Positions 8,797 to 16,434 are shown, counted from the first letter of the stretch. The stretch: DNA of 64,000 nt from SIG78 sp036677805 (GCA_036677805.1 JAVBVS010000008.1:1-64000); one strand, 5' to 3'. Notes: a model not told the origin generated them from the letters alone. Translations and numbers: made by a program.

Positions 8797-8905
8797 TTGA
8801 AACGGATCGATCGATATTGTATACTTGTTATGGGGGTAATTTCACCAAAGTCGGCTGGCTGGCATATTGGCTATTTTGTATCAATTGCTATGCAATGAAA
8901 TCATA
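8711..8905 (+). repeat. Promoter/leader repeat, copy 1 of 3
   Basis: About 190 bp that recurs at 9986-10170 and 11250-11444, each time directly upstream of a paralogous gene. Shared blocks are AATTTATAATGCGGAATT, the promoter, TGTTATGGGGGTAATTTCA and GGCTATTTTGTAT. Copies 1 and 3 also share CAATTGCTATGCAATG followed by AAATCATAAAAAT. This copy is the most diverged at its upstream edge. Confidence 0.85.
8797..8825 (+). promoter_or_regulatory. Sigma70-type promoter in leader repeat copy 1
   Basis: TTGAAA (8797-8802), 17-bp spacer, TATACT (8820-8825). The three copies keep hexamers and spacing identical apart from TTGAAG in copy 2. The leader to the start codon is about 140 nt. Confidence 0.8.
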
Positions 8906-8973
8906 AAAATTAATTGAAGCTATAATCTAATTCAGAACTTGTAATTAAAAAATATTTTCCAGGTGATTTCTTT

Positions 8974-9987
8974 ATGGGGAAATTTTTAGTTAAGGCGTTT
9001 TATTTTAGTTTGCTTTGGAGTACCGGTTACTCACTGATGGCAAGCGATGAAGTTCCTGAGATTGAGATTCTCGGTGTTCCGTTCTTTGTGCAGTACTCCC
9101 ACGCGATTGAACAATATGGAACATTTGGGGCGAAAAAAGAAGGAATGAGCCAAGGGGAAAAACATACTGAAATCATTTATCAGCAGACCCGACCCGATGG
9201 TATGCCTTGGCGGCGGAATGAAGTATATCAGGATGGAAAATTATTTAAAATCATCATTATTAATGATGACGGCGCTTTTGATATTCTTGGCTCTAATGTG
9301 ATCTCCGATCCAGTTCCCATGGCATCTTTGAATGCTGTTCCCCCGCCACAACCAGTAAAAACTCTGAAAAAGATTGATAAAAACACATTTAAGCGTGACG
9401 GAGAAATCATCACCCGTTCCGGAAATCCGGAGAAATTTCGGATGTGGGACAACTTTTATGAAGCTTGTAAAAAAGGGGCATTCAGAGATCCCAATTATCA
9501 ATATTCCGAAACGACCTATCAAGGGCGGCCCTGTTACAAAATTCGGGAATACAATCCCCGTACTGGAGGCGCTTGCGAATATATTATTGATCGGGAACGC
9601 TATTTCCCGTATGTGACCAGACAATATGATTGTCGTGGAAAACTGGAAAGTGAGAGCATCTATCAGGACGTTGATTTTAATCCGGATTTTAAGCCATCAT
9701 TGTTTCAATTTCCGGATAAAAGCAAAGTTTATATTGCTACGAATCCCCAACAACAGGTTTATTTAAACATGAATGCTGTCGCTGCTGATATTGATGCCAG
9801 ACGACAGGCGGAATACAAAGCACAAGTTCAACGTACTGTCTGGCGCAACCGATGGCAGCGGGCGTTCACAGATTTCGGCAGTTTTTTACTTCGACATGGC
9901 GGCAAAATTTTCGGCTCTATCGCGGTATTGGCGATTGCCATATTGATATGGCATCGCTTTAAGGTCATGAAAGGCGGGATACTTTAA
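8974..9987 (+). CDS. Membrane-anchored secreted protein of unknown function, LolA/RseB-like fold suspected (paralogue 1)
   Basis: A 337-residue protein with signal peptide MGKFLVKAFYFSLLWSTGYSLMA and one C-terminal membrane helix (GSIAVLAIAILIWHRF) with a short basic tail, so most of it faces outside the cytoplasm. The part GRPCYKIREY ... IIDRERYFPYVTRQYD..GKL ... YQDVDFNPDFKPSLFQFP resembles the C-terminal half of LolA/LolB/RseB-type lipoprotein-binding folds; this is my inference. AGGTGA precedes the ATG by 8 bases. It is closely related to the gene at 11460 and more distantly to 10274. Codon use is far more AT-rich than in the flanking genes, which suggests different ancestry or selection. 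Confidence 0.7.
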   Translation: MGKFLVKAFYFSLLWSTGYSLMASDEVPEIEILGVPFFVQYSHAIEQYGTFGAKKEGMSQGEKHTEIIYQQTRPDGMPWRRNEVYQDGKLFKIIIINDDGAFDILGSNVISDPVPMASLNAVPPPQPVKTLKKIDKNTFKRDGEIITRSGNPEKFRMWDNFYEACKKGAFRDPNYQYSETTYQGRPCYKIREYNPRTGGACEYIIDRERYFPYVTRQYDCRGKLESESIYQDVDFNPDFKPSLFQFPDKSKVYIATNPQQQVYLNMNAVAADIDARRQAEYKAQVQRTVWRNRWQRAFTDFGSFLLRHGGKIFGSIAVLAIAILIWHRFKVMKGGIL

Positions 9988-10170
9988 AATGAAGCGATCA
10001 ATTTATAATGCGGGATTGTTCTGAGATTGAATTTCAGGTTAATTTTTTTGCGGTTGTTTTCAGATTGAGGGTTGAAGCGGCTAGATTGATATTGTATACT
10101 TGTTATGGGGGTAATTTCAACAAATCGTCGTTTGGCTGCATATTTGGCTATTTTGTATAGATAATTCATG
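9986..10170 (+). repeat. Promoter/leader repeat, copy 2 of 3
   Basis: It begins immediately at the stop codon of the preceding gene with AAAATGAAGCGATCAATTTATAATG, which recurs as AAAATGAAGCGATCAATTTATAATA at 11250. After GGCTATTTTGTAT it diverges from copies 1 and 3. Confidence 0.85.
10072..10100 (+). promoter_or_regulatory. Sigma70-type promoter in leader repeat copy 2
   Basis: TTGAAG (10072-10077), 17-bp spacer, TATACT (10095-10100). The leader to ATG 10274 is about 165 nt and no other gene lies within it. Confidence 0.75.
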
Positions 10171-10273
10171 AAGATTTGCTTTTGCCAAGAGCGGAAGATT
10201 GTGATATAGAAACTCGATTTTGCTGAAGTATCATCACGAACCACATTGGGCTGGACGTCGGGGAAAGGTGGAA

Positions 10274-11245
10274 ATGAAAAGGCTTGCGATCGTTCTCATT
10301 GGAATATTTTTAAGTTGTCTTGCCACCACTGGCCGGGCTGAATTGGGACCAGGGCAGATCTTGGCGCAATCCACAAAGGCATCCAAGGAGACTTCTTGGC
10401 AAGCCGTCATGACGACCATTGGACGCGATCAGAACCATTCTTTCATGTATTATCAGCGGGTAAATCCGGACGGGACGGTGGATTCGTTGATGAAGTCGCT
10501 GGAAAAGCGCAAGGGGGCGATTTCGTTTCTGGCGAATGCGAAAGGTCGATTCGAAATTATTGGCGATACCGCCATTCGAACCGATTATATTGAAGAACCT
10601 AAATTGCTTTCCCCCATCGTTCCGGTACTCAAAGACAAGGACACCCTGATTCTTAACGGCAGCGAATTGAAGCGAGCCGTGATCGGGGATAAAAATTTTG
10701 CCCGGTTGGAGCAAATGGCGAAAAATGGTGGAAAGTCACCGGAACCAAGTCCAGCATTTCGTGATATTACCATGGAAAAAATCAATTACCACGGCATTTC
10801 ATGTTATCTGATCAAATATAAATACGAAACAGCTGATGGATTTCTCTGGAATGAGAAAATCTTTGATACCAGAAATTTTTTGCCATATCAGATTCGACAG
10901 TTGGACACCAGAGGGAATGTACTTTCATGGACAATGTATAGTAATATCATAATCAATCCTGTTTTTGAAGAAGGGCTGTTCGAATTACCGCGGGGCGTGA
11001 AAATCACGGTTGCCAAGACCTTGGATGACGGAATTCAGAAAAGTAAGGCAGCATTGGATAAAGCAACACCACCGCCCGGGGCTGCGAGGGCCAAAGCCGG
11101 CGGTCCCCGGTGGATAACTGCGCTGATGAGTTCCATAAACAATTTCTTTTGGCGTCATTCTATGTTGATAAGTTATAGTTTGTTGAGCGTGGCAATATTG
11201 AGCCTGATGGTTTTGGGGATGATCAAGCTGAGACACAGGACATGA
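10274..11245 (+). CDS. Membrane-anchored secreted protein of unknown function (paralogue 2)
   Basis: A 323-residue protein starting MKRLAIVLIGIFLSCLATTGRA (signal peptide); AAAGGTGG lies just upstream of ATG 10274. It shares the layout of paralogues 1 and 3: a soluble exported domain with GISCYLIKYKYET ... FDTRNFLPYQIRQLDTRGNVLSWTMYSNIIINPVFEEGLFELP, a charged Pro/Ala linker (about 268-290), and a C-terminal membrane helix (MLISYSLLSVAILSLMVLGMI) ending RHRT. It is the most divergent of the three. A LolA/RseB-like lipid- or lipoprotein-binding fold is suspected from the pattern only. Function unknown. Confidence 0.68.
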   Translation: MKRLAIVLIGIFLSCLATTGRAELGPGQILAQSTKASKETSWQAVMTTIGRDQNHSFMYYQRVNPDGTVDSLMKSLEKRKGAISFLANAKGRFEIIGDTAIRTDYIEEPKLLSPIVPVLKDKDTLILNGSELKRAVIGDKNFARLEQMAKNGGKSPEPSPAFRDITMEKINYHGISCYLIKYKYETADGFLWNEKIFDTRNFLPYQIRQLDTRGNVLSWTMYSNIIINPVFEEGLFELPRGVKITVAKTLDDGIQKSKAALDKATPPPGAARAKAGGPRWITALMSSINNFFWRHSMLISYSLLSVAILSLMVLGMIKLRHRT

Positions 11246-11249
11246 CTTC

Positions 11250-11444
11250 AAAATGAAGCGATCAATTTATAATACGGAATTGTTTTATAATTAAGTTTTA
11301 GGTGAATTTTTTTGCAGTTACTTTCGGATTGGGGGTTGAAACGGCTAGATTGATATTGTATACTGTTATGGGGGTAATTTCACCAAGTCGGCTGGCATAT
11401 CTGCTATTTTGTATCAATTGCTATGCAATGAAATCATAAAAATG
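11250..11444 (+). repeat. Promoter/leader repeat, copy 3 of 3
   Basis: Highly similar to copies 1 and 2. Relative to copy 1 it has indels of 1 and 4 nt within the segment after TTTCACCAA, so conservation is at nucleotide level rather than in a reading frame. Confidence 0.85.
11336..11364 (+). promoter_or_regulatory. Sigma70-type promoter in leader repeat copy 3
   Basis: TTGAAA (11336-11341), 17-bp spacer, TATACT (11359-11364). Confidence 0.8.
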
Positions 11445-11459
11445 ATAGGATGATGAGCA

Positions 11460-12476
11460 ATGAAATTATTGCTGATCGGCTTGGCTGCAGCCGGCGTTTT
11501 AACGTTTCCCGCAATCGGAGCGCCCCAACAGAAAACGGATCAGGAACTTCCGGAAATCGAATATGTCGGTGCGCAATTTGTAGTTATTCGGGCACGGGCG
11601 GTTTGGGAGCACAGCACATTTTACGCTGAAACCAGAAATACATTCGACACTCTTGTGACGGAAGAAACAATTTGGCAGAAGGCACAAACGGGTAGCCGGC
11701 CATTGCGGCGAGTAGAAGTTCGCCGGCAAGGCACATTGCTTAGTATTGTTCTTGGCAACGATGACGGTGTTTTTAACCTTTTTGGCAACAATGCCGTGTC
11801 AAATCCATCCATGGAGGGGTACTTGCAGGCAGTTCCCCCGCCTCGTCCGATTGTACGTCATAAAAAAATTGATGCCGACACCTATTCCTTTGGCGATGAG
11901 ATCATTCGCCGCGCCGAAGATCCCAAACGCTTCGCATTGGCAGAGATGATCTATGAAAAATTCAAGAACGGCATTCCGGAAGGGAGCAAAGATCCCAATT
12001 ATCAATATAAGATTATAACTTATCTGGGGCAGCCATGCTACCTGATCCGGCGGTATAACACCTCAACCCGGAGTTACAGTGATTATATCATCAATCAGGA
12101 ACGATATTTTCCATATGTTCAGAGACATTATACCCGGGAAGGGCGGTTGCAATGGGAAATTCAATGCCTGAAAGTTGATTTCAATCCATCTTTCAAGGCT
12201 TCCATGTTTGAATTGCCAAAAGACACTCATGTGGCAATCGCTCAGGATGTCGATCATCATAATCGTTTGGCTGCAGAGGCTATTGATGCGAAGATTGATG
12301 CCGCGCATAAGGAAAAGCTTGCACGGATTCAAGCAGCTCAAAAACGAAGCCGTATATTACCGGAGATAGGGAATTTTTTACTTCGGCATGGCGGCAAAAT
12401 ATTTGGTTCCATCGGGGCATTGGCAATTGCCCTATTAATCGGTCGGCATTTTGTCCAACAGAAAGGGAAAAACTGA
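11460..12476 (+). CDS. Membrane-anchored secreted protein of unknown function (paralogue 3)
   Basis: A 338-residue protein, closest to paralogue 1. It has signal peptide MKLLLIGLAAAGVLTFPAIGA, an exported domain opening with LPEIEYVGAQFVVIRARA (compare VPEIEILGVPFFVQYSHA in paralogue 1), the shared block GQPCYLIRRYN ... IINQERYFPYVQRHY ... VDFNPSFKASMFELP, and the near-identical membrane anchor FLLRHGGKIFGSIGALAIALLI. The Cys in the (R/Q/S)PCY-type block is present in all three paralogues. Its stop codon overlaps the start of the next gene (TGATG), so the two are translationally coupled. Function unknown. Confidence 0.7.
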   Translation: MKLLLIGLAAAGVLTFPAIGAPQQKTDQELPEIEYVGAQFVVIRARAVWEHSTFYAETRNTFDTLVTEETIWQKAQTGSRPLRRVEVRRQGTLLSIVLGNDDGVFNLFGNNAVSNPSMEGYLQAVPPPRPIVRHKKIDADTYSFGDEIIRRAEDPKRFALAEMIYEKFKNGIPEGSKDPNYQYKIITYLGQPCYLIRRYNTSTRSYSDYIINQERYFPYVQRHYTREGRLQWEIQCLKVDFNPSFKASMFELPKDTHVAIAQDVDHHNRLAAEAIDAKIDAAHKEKLARIQAAQKRSRILPEIGNFLLRHGGKIFGSIGALAIALLIGRHFVQQKGKN

Positions 12477-12835
12477 TGTGTAGAAAAAGAATCGGTGTAC
12501 TGGTTGGAAGCCTTATGACTCTGGGGTTTCTGGTGCAAGCCCATTCACCTGAAGAGTGTCGGGTAAGCGTAGGCGTAAACTACGATGCTTGTGTGGCATT
12601 TTATGCTGATCCTCCGGAACAGCAGCCCCCTCCCGGTTACGGCATGACAGAAGAGCAATTATGGGTGATGTGTGGAAATTCCACACTGGTTGATGAGTGT
12701 GTTCAGAATGGCATAGCGGCGAATGCTGCTTATGAAAATTACCTTGCAGCAGTGACTGCGGCAGCGGTGGGGCGTGCGGCTTGTAGAGATACCAGAGATA
12801 CACTGCTGGCTCAATGCAATACTCATGAACATTAA
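12476..12835 (+). CDS. Small secreted six-cysteine protein
   Basis: A 119-residue protein whose ATG overlaps the stop of paralogue 3. An N-terminal hydrophobic segment (RIGVLVGSLMTLGFLVQA) is a likely signal peptide. The mature part has six cysteines (28, 39, 66, 75, 103, 114) and a PPEQQPPPGYG linker, so up to three disulfides could form after export. I recognise no family. It is followed at once by a strong terminator. Its position beside thioredoxin/CcdA-, rhodanese- and MauE-like genes suggests it is a substrate or partner of that thiol pathway; this is inference. Confidence 0.65.
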   Translation: MCRKRIGVLVGSLMTLGFLVQAHSPEECRVSVGVNYDACVAFYADPPEQQPPPGYGMTEEQLWVMCGNSTLVDECVQNGIAANAAYENYLAAVTAAAVGRAACRDTRDTLLAQCNTHEH

Positions 12836-12840
12836 TCATT

Positions 12841-12892
12841 AATGAAAAAAAGCGCGATCATATAGGTAGGATGTGATTGCGCTTTTTTCATT
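12841..12892 (+). terminator. Bidirectional intrinsic terminator
   Basis: Stem AGCGCGATCA (12851-12860) pairs with TGATTGCGCT (12874-12883, one G-U), preceded by an A-run and followed by a T-run. It ends the transcript of the paralogue 3/six-Cys pair. Confidence 0.85.
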
Positions 12893-12907
12893 ACATTAAG
12901 CTGCAGT

Positions 12908-13363
12908 ATGAAAGTATTATTCTTAACCAAGTCGTTGCTGTGGGGATGTCTGATTGTTTTTTCGATGCCCGACTCTCTTCGGATTAAATCGAGCGACAGC
13001 TACCAGCAAACTGCAATAACCCATGACGCTTATAACCTTGTGGTGTTTTTACGGGTGCGGAAACTGGCTCAGTGTGTTGTCGTTGACATCCGGGAGCGCG
13101 ATGCTTTTGACTATGGACATATTGCCGGTGCGATCAATCTTCCGACTGCCGCTCTGACGCGGGAGCCAAAGGAGCAATTGCTGGGGCTCAATCAATACAG
13201 TGAAGTGATCCTGTATCACGCGGGGCGGGGGAATTCGTCCCTTGAACTTTATGCGCAAAAACTTCGCAGGGCCGGAGTGACTGCGAAAATCAGTTTTTAT
13301 CAAAATGGATGGATGGAATGGAAAACCTGCGGCTTGCCGGTACAAAAGCAATTGGAGCAATGA
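12908..13363 (+). CDS. Membrane-anchored rhodanese-like protein lacking the catalytic cysteine
   Basis: A 151-residue protein with an N-terminal hydrophobic segment (LLWGCLIVFSM), likely a signal or anchor, then one rhodanese domain: VVVDIRERDAFDYGHIAGAINLPTAAL (57-83) and FYQNGWMEWKTCGLPV (130-145). At the position of the catalytic Cys in the loop after strand 4 the sequence reads ILYHAGRGNSS, so His104 replaces Cys and sulfurtransferase activity is not expected. The stop overlaps the start of the next gene (ATGA), so it is coupled to the MauE-like protein. A binding or regulatory role in an exported redox pathway is likely. Confidence 0.78.
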   Translation: MKVLFLTKSLLWGCLIVFSMPDSLRIKSSDSYQQTAITHDAYNLVVFLRVRKLAQCVVVDIRERDAFDYGHIAGAINLPTAALTREPKEQLLGLNQYSEVILYHAGRGNSSLELYAQKLRRAGVTAKISFYQNGWMEWKTCGLPVQKQLEQ

Positions 13364-13782
13364 TTGCGGCGAGGGAAAAGATCATGGCTTTGATCATTGC
13401 GGCGCTGTTGCTTTATCAACTTTTGCAGTTTTTGTTCGGCATGAGCCGGATGGTTAAATTATTCTCCGATATTCATATTCCTCATTTTTTGATTTATTGC
13501 ATAGTAATTGTTCTGGCCGGAATATGTTTTGAGCTTATATGCTCGTTTGCGTCGTTCTCGGCAGCGACGAGATTCATCCATTGCGTTTTAATCGCTTTTG
13601 CATTGTTATTTCTGGCATTGCAGGTATTTCTGACCATCGGTCCGGGTTTGATGTCGTGCAATTGCATTGCGGTTAAAAATATGACATGGGAAAATTACAG
13701 CTGGGGCGCGGTCGGCATGGCTTTGCTGACGTTGGCATGTAGCATATTCAAATATAAAATTGCCAAACCATCAATGAATTGA
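13360..13782 (+). CDS. MauE/DoxX-like four-helix membrane protein
   Basis: About 140 residues with four predicted membrane helices (MALIIAALLLYQLLQFLFG, FLIYCIVIVLAGICFELIC, FIHCVLIAFALLFLALQVF, WGAVGMALLTLACSIF). The GPGLMSCNCIAV segment between helices 3 and 4 places a Cys-X-Cys where MauE/DoxX-type redox membrane proteins carry their cysteines. ATG 13360 overlaps the stop of the rhodanese-like gene; the longer ORF start at 13309 lies within it. The predicted job is electron or thiol transfer across the membrane together with the thioredoxin-CcdA fusion 13 bp downstream. Family assignment is moderate. Confidence 0.65.
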   Translation: MIAAREKIMALIIAALLLYQLLQFLFGMSRMVKLFSDIHIPHFLIYCIVIVLAGICFELICSFASFSAATRFIHCVLIAFALLFLALQVFLTIGPGLMSCNCIAVKNMTWENYSWGAVGMALLTLACSIFKYKIAKPSMN

Positions 13783-13795
13783 CGGATGAGTATTC

Positions 13796-14914
13796 ATGCT
13801 GAGAAATAGCCTATTCCTTGTATTCATGCTGTATGGGATGATTTTATCCGCCGGTTCGGTGCCGGTGGAGTTTTTCTTTCATCAGGGGTGTCGGGAGTGC
13901 GAGAAGGTGCGGCGGCTGGGATTGCCGCAACTGGCGGAGGAATGTGAGGGGCAATATCAGCTGAGCGAATGCGATCTCGAAGCAACGGAGAATTATCTCA
14001 AACTGGCGGCTTATCAGGAGGCGTTTGAATACCGGGGGAATGACCCGGTTTTCGTGGTGGTCAACCGCGATACGCTGTTGGCCGGGGCTGATGAAATCAA
14101 TCTTCGCATTGTCGATGCCGTCCGGGGCGCGCTGAACCGCGCTCCTGCCCCGCCACCGGAATTGGCGGAGAGCAGAACGTTGCTCGCGCGGCGCGCGGCG
14201 CGCTTTACGCCGATGGCGGTGGCCATTGCCGGGCTGCTCGACGGCATCAACCCCTGCGTTTTCGCCGGACTGGTGTTCTTCATGAGTCTGCTGATCGCGG
14301 CGCGGGTGCGCGACCGGCGGCTGCTCATGGTGGGCGCGGTCTACTGTCTGGGCTGTTTCCTGACCTATCTCGCGCTCGGATTCGGTTTGTTTCAATTCCT
14401 GAATCTGCTCTCCGGCGTCGCCTGGCTCAAGCTGGCTTTGAATCTGGCGATGATCGGATTGCTGCTGATTCTGGCTTTGCTCTCCTGGGGGGATGCCGTG
14501 CGCTATGCCCGCAGCCGCCGCGGCGAGGATGTGAAGCTCCAACTGCCGCGCCGCCTCAAGGACCGGATGCACCGGCTGATGAAGCGGACCGTGAGCCGTC
14601 CGGGACAATTGCTGGCGGGGATTTTTCTGCTGAGCGTGGCGGTGACCGCGATTGAGAGCGTCTGCACCGGGCAGCTCTATGTGCCGACCTTGATCCTCCT
14701 GACCCGGACCAACGGGTTCGGACTTCATGTGCTTTATCTGTTGCTTTACAACGTGATGTTCATTCTGCCGCTGATTCTGGTTTTTTACCTGACCTGGCGG
14801 GGGGCGACCGCCGGCGGATTGATCAAACTCAGCCAGCGCAGCGTGATCCTGAGCAAGTCGCTGCTGGGCGTGTTTTTCGTGCTGCTGGCCGGATTGCTCT
14901 GGCTGTTGAGTTGA
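13796..14914 (+). CDS. Thioredoxin-like plus CcdA/DsbD-type thiol-disulfide transporter fusion
   Basis: A 372-residue protein. A signal peptide (1-20) leads into a thioredoxin-like domain with CREC (Cys32/Cys35) in VEFFFHQGCRECEKV, so this domain is exported. After a linker (about 115-138), six or more membrane helices follow the CcdA/DsbD-beta pattern: INPCVF with Cys154 in the first helix and ESVCTGQLYVP with Cys290 in the fourth, the redox pair that carries electrons from cytoplasmic thioredoxin. Base composition returns to the GC-rich background here. It completes the rhodanese-MauE-like-CcdA gene set. The likely role is reducing disulfides in exported proteins. Confidence 0.85.
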   Translation: MLRNSLFLVFMLYGMILSAGSVPVEFFFHQGCRECEKVRRLGLPQLAEECEGQYQLSECDLEATENYLKLAAYQEAFEYRGNDPVFVVVNRDTLLAGADEINLRIVDAVRGALNRAPAPPPELAESRTLLARRAARFTPMAVAIAGLLDGINPCVFAGLVFFMSLLIAARVRDRRLLMVGAVYCLGCFLTYLALGFGLFQFLNLLSGVAWLKLALNLAMIGLLLILALLSWGDAVRYARSRRGEDVKLQLPRRLKDRMHRLMKRTVSRPGQLLAGIFLLSVAVTAIESVCTGQLYVPTLILLTRTNGFGLHVLYLLLYNVMFILPLILVFYLTWRGATAGGLIKLSQRSVILSKSLLGVFFVLLAGLLWLLS

Positions 14915-14985
14915 ACTTATCCGGAAAATCGCCGTTTTTACGGGTTCAACGGTTGCATTCGGCCAACCGGCGGGTAATTTGAAGT

Positions 14986-16434
14986 ATGTATCACTATCTG
15001 GGCAATATGCGGTTGCAGTGGTTTTTCGCCACGCCCAATATGTTCGCGGCGTTTCTGGCGCTCTGGCTGCTGGTTTTCGCCGGGATCGTGCTGGGCTTCC
15101 GGCGGAAAGGGCTGCTTTTCGCCGGCGTCGCGGCGCAGCTGGGATTGGGTCTGGTGCTGGGGGCCACCTATTCGCGCGGCGGCGGACTGGCTTATCTGGC
15201 CGGACTCGGCGTATTGTGGGCGCTGACGCGGCGGAAGGCCGTGCTGGTGATGCTCGGCGGTTTTCTCCTGACGCTTCTGCTGATGCCCGCGGGCGCGGTC
15301 CGCATCGCCAGCAGCCTTCAGACCGGGGAAGGGAGCATTCTCCACCGGCTGCTGCTCTGGAAAGGCGGGGCGGGCGTAATCGCACGGTATCCGCTGAACG
15401 GCTGTCCGGTTGAACTCGGGCGCTGGTACCAACTGCAATACATGCCAAGCTACCTGAGTGAACATTACAACAGTTTTCTCAATGACAGCCTGAGTCTCGG
15501 GGCCGATTACGGCGTCTGGGCTTTTTTCCTCTTCTGGCTGGTCGGAGCCGGATTGCTCCGGTGGGGGTACGCGGTCTGGAAAATGCGGCGCAGTCCGTGT
15601 CTCGCCGGGTTGCTGGCGGCGCTCGCCGCCACCCTGATTTCGGGAATGTTTTCAACCTTCTACTCGACCGATTGGATTTTATACAGCGACGTCATATTGC
15701 TGGCGGCGCTGCTCGGATTCATCATCCATGCCGTCGTCGCCGCACGGTGGCGGCCCCGATGGCGGGATATCGCGGTTCCGGGATTGCTGGCGGGTGTTCT
15801 GTCCGCTGGAATCATGGCGGCGGGATGGACGGCCAACGCCGTTTTGCCTTACCGCGTGACCCTGGCGGACGGCGGGACGCGGCTCGAATTGACGCCTCGC
15901 GGCGGGGCACACACTCATGTCGTCCGGTTTTTCGCCGCCGATTCCGATTCGGTCTGGGGACTGCCGGAATTTCCCGACGTCCGGCGCTGGGCGGAACGGG
16001 GATTTCGAGTGACGCTGCGCGGCATCGATTCGGGGCTTGACGGTCTGCGTGACGCCGAAACGGAATTGCGGAGCGCGCTCAAGGCCGGGCCGGAGCCGGT
16101 GGTTGTTTTAGGTTCGGGGCTGGCCGCCGCCAATGCACTGATTGCGGCGGCGAAACTGCCGGAACCGGAGAATCTGCGCCGGGTGGCGGTGCTTGATGCG
16201 GCGGCGGAGTGGCCGTTTCCGGAACTTTCGGCGACGGGTTTCGTCGGGAAACTGGCCGTGCCGCTGGGATTGTTTTACCGCGCTTCCGGGGAGGAGTCGG
16301 CGTTGCAGCTGGCCGCGGTTGCGCGTGAAAACGGTAAAAATGTAATCGTGTGCCGTTATTCCGAAAAGGGGGATGACGGCGATTGGCTGGCGATTCTGGA
16401 ATGGTTCAGGGAGCGTGATGATGATCAGAAGTAG
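14986..16434 (+). CDS. Short O-antigen ligase-like membrane protein fused to an alpha/beta-hydrolase-like domain
   Basis: A 482-residue protein. Residues 1-270 match the second half of Wzy/WaaL proteins: ATPNMFAAFLALWL, GATYSRGGGLAYLAG (the ligase SRG loop), HRLLLW..AGVIARYPLNG and HYNSFLNDSLSLGADYGVWAF. The usual first 4-5 membrane helices are absent, and an in-frame stop at 14980-14982 shows there is no upstream extension. From about 285 the chain is soluble and resembles an alpha/beta hydrolase (VVVLGSGLAAANALIAAAK, VAVLDAAAEWPF), with a degenerate nucleophile elbow and no clear catalytic His. The 3' end overlaps the esterase gene. It may attach or process surface polysaccharide. Confidence 0.68.
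   Translation: MYHYLGNMRLQWFFATPNMFAAFLALWLLVFAGIVLGFRRKGLLFAGVAAQLGLGLVLGATYSRGGGLAYLAGLGVLWALTRRKAVLVMLGGFLLTLLLMPAGAVRIASSLQTGEGSILHRLLLWKGGAGVIARYPLNGCPVELGRWYQLQYMPSYLSEHYNSFLNDSLSLGADYGVWAFFLFWLVGAGLLRWGYAVWKMRRSPCLAGLLAALAATLISGMFSTFYSTDWILYSDVILLAALLGFIIHAVVAARWRPRWRDIAVPGLLAGVLSAGIMAAGWTANAVLPYRVTLADGGTRLELTPRGGAHTHVVRFFAADSDSVWGLPEFPDVRRWAERGFRVTLRGIDSGLDGLRDAETELRSALKAGPEPVVVLGSGLAAANALIAAAKLPEPENLRRVAVLDAAAEWPFPELSATGFVGKLAVPLGLFYRASGEESALQLAAVARENGKNVIVCRYSEKGDDGDWLAILEWFRERDDDQK

Noticed and set aside
8830..11440. Short upstream ORFs beginning ATGGGGGTAATTTCA (MGVIS...) in all three leader repeats (about 22, 19 and 23 codons), possibly leader peptides
   Set aside because: The ATG lies at or before the expected transcription start, and indels of 1 and 4 nt between copies shift the frame while the nucleotides stay conserved, which argues against coding.
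13844..15448. Long minus-strand ORF (534 codons) across the CcdA-fusion and ligase-like genes
   Set aside because: Gln/Arg/His-rich shadow translation; the plus strand shows conserved redox and membrane motifs.
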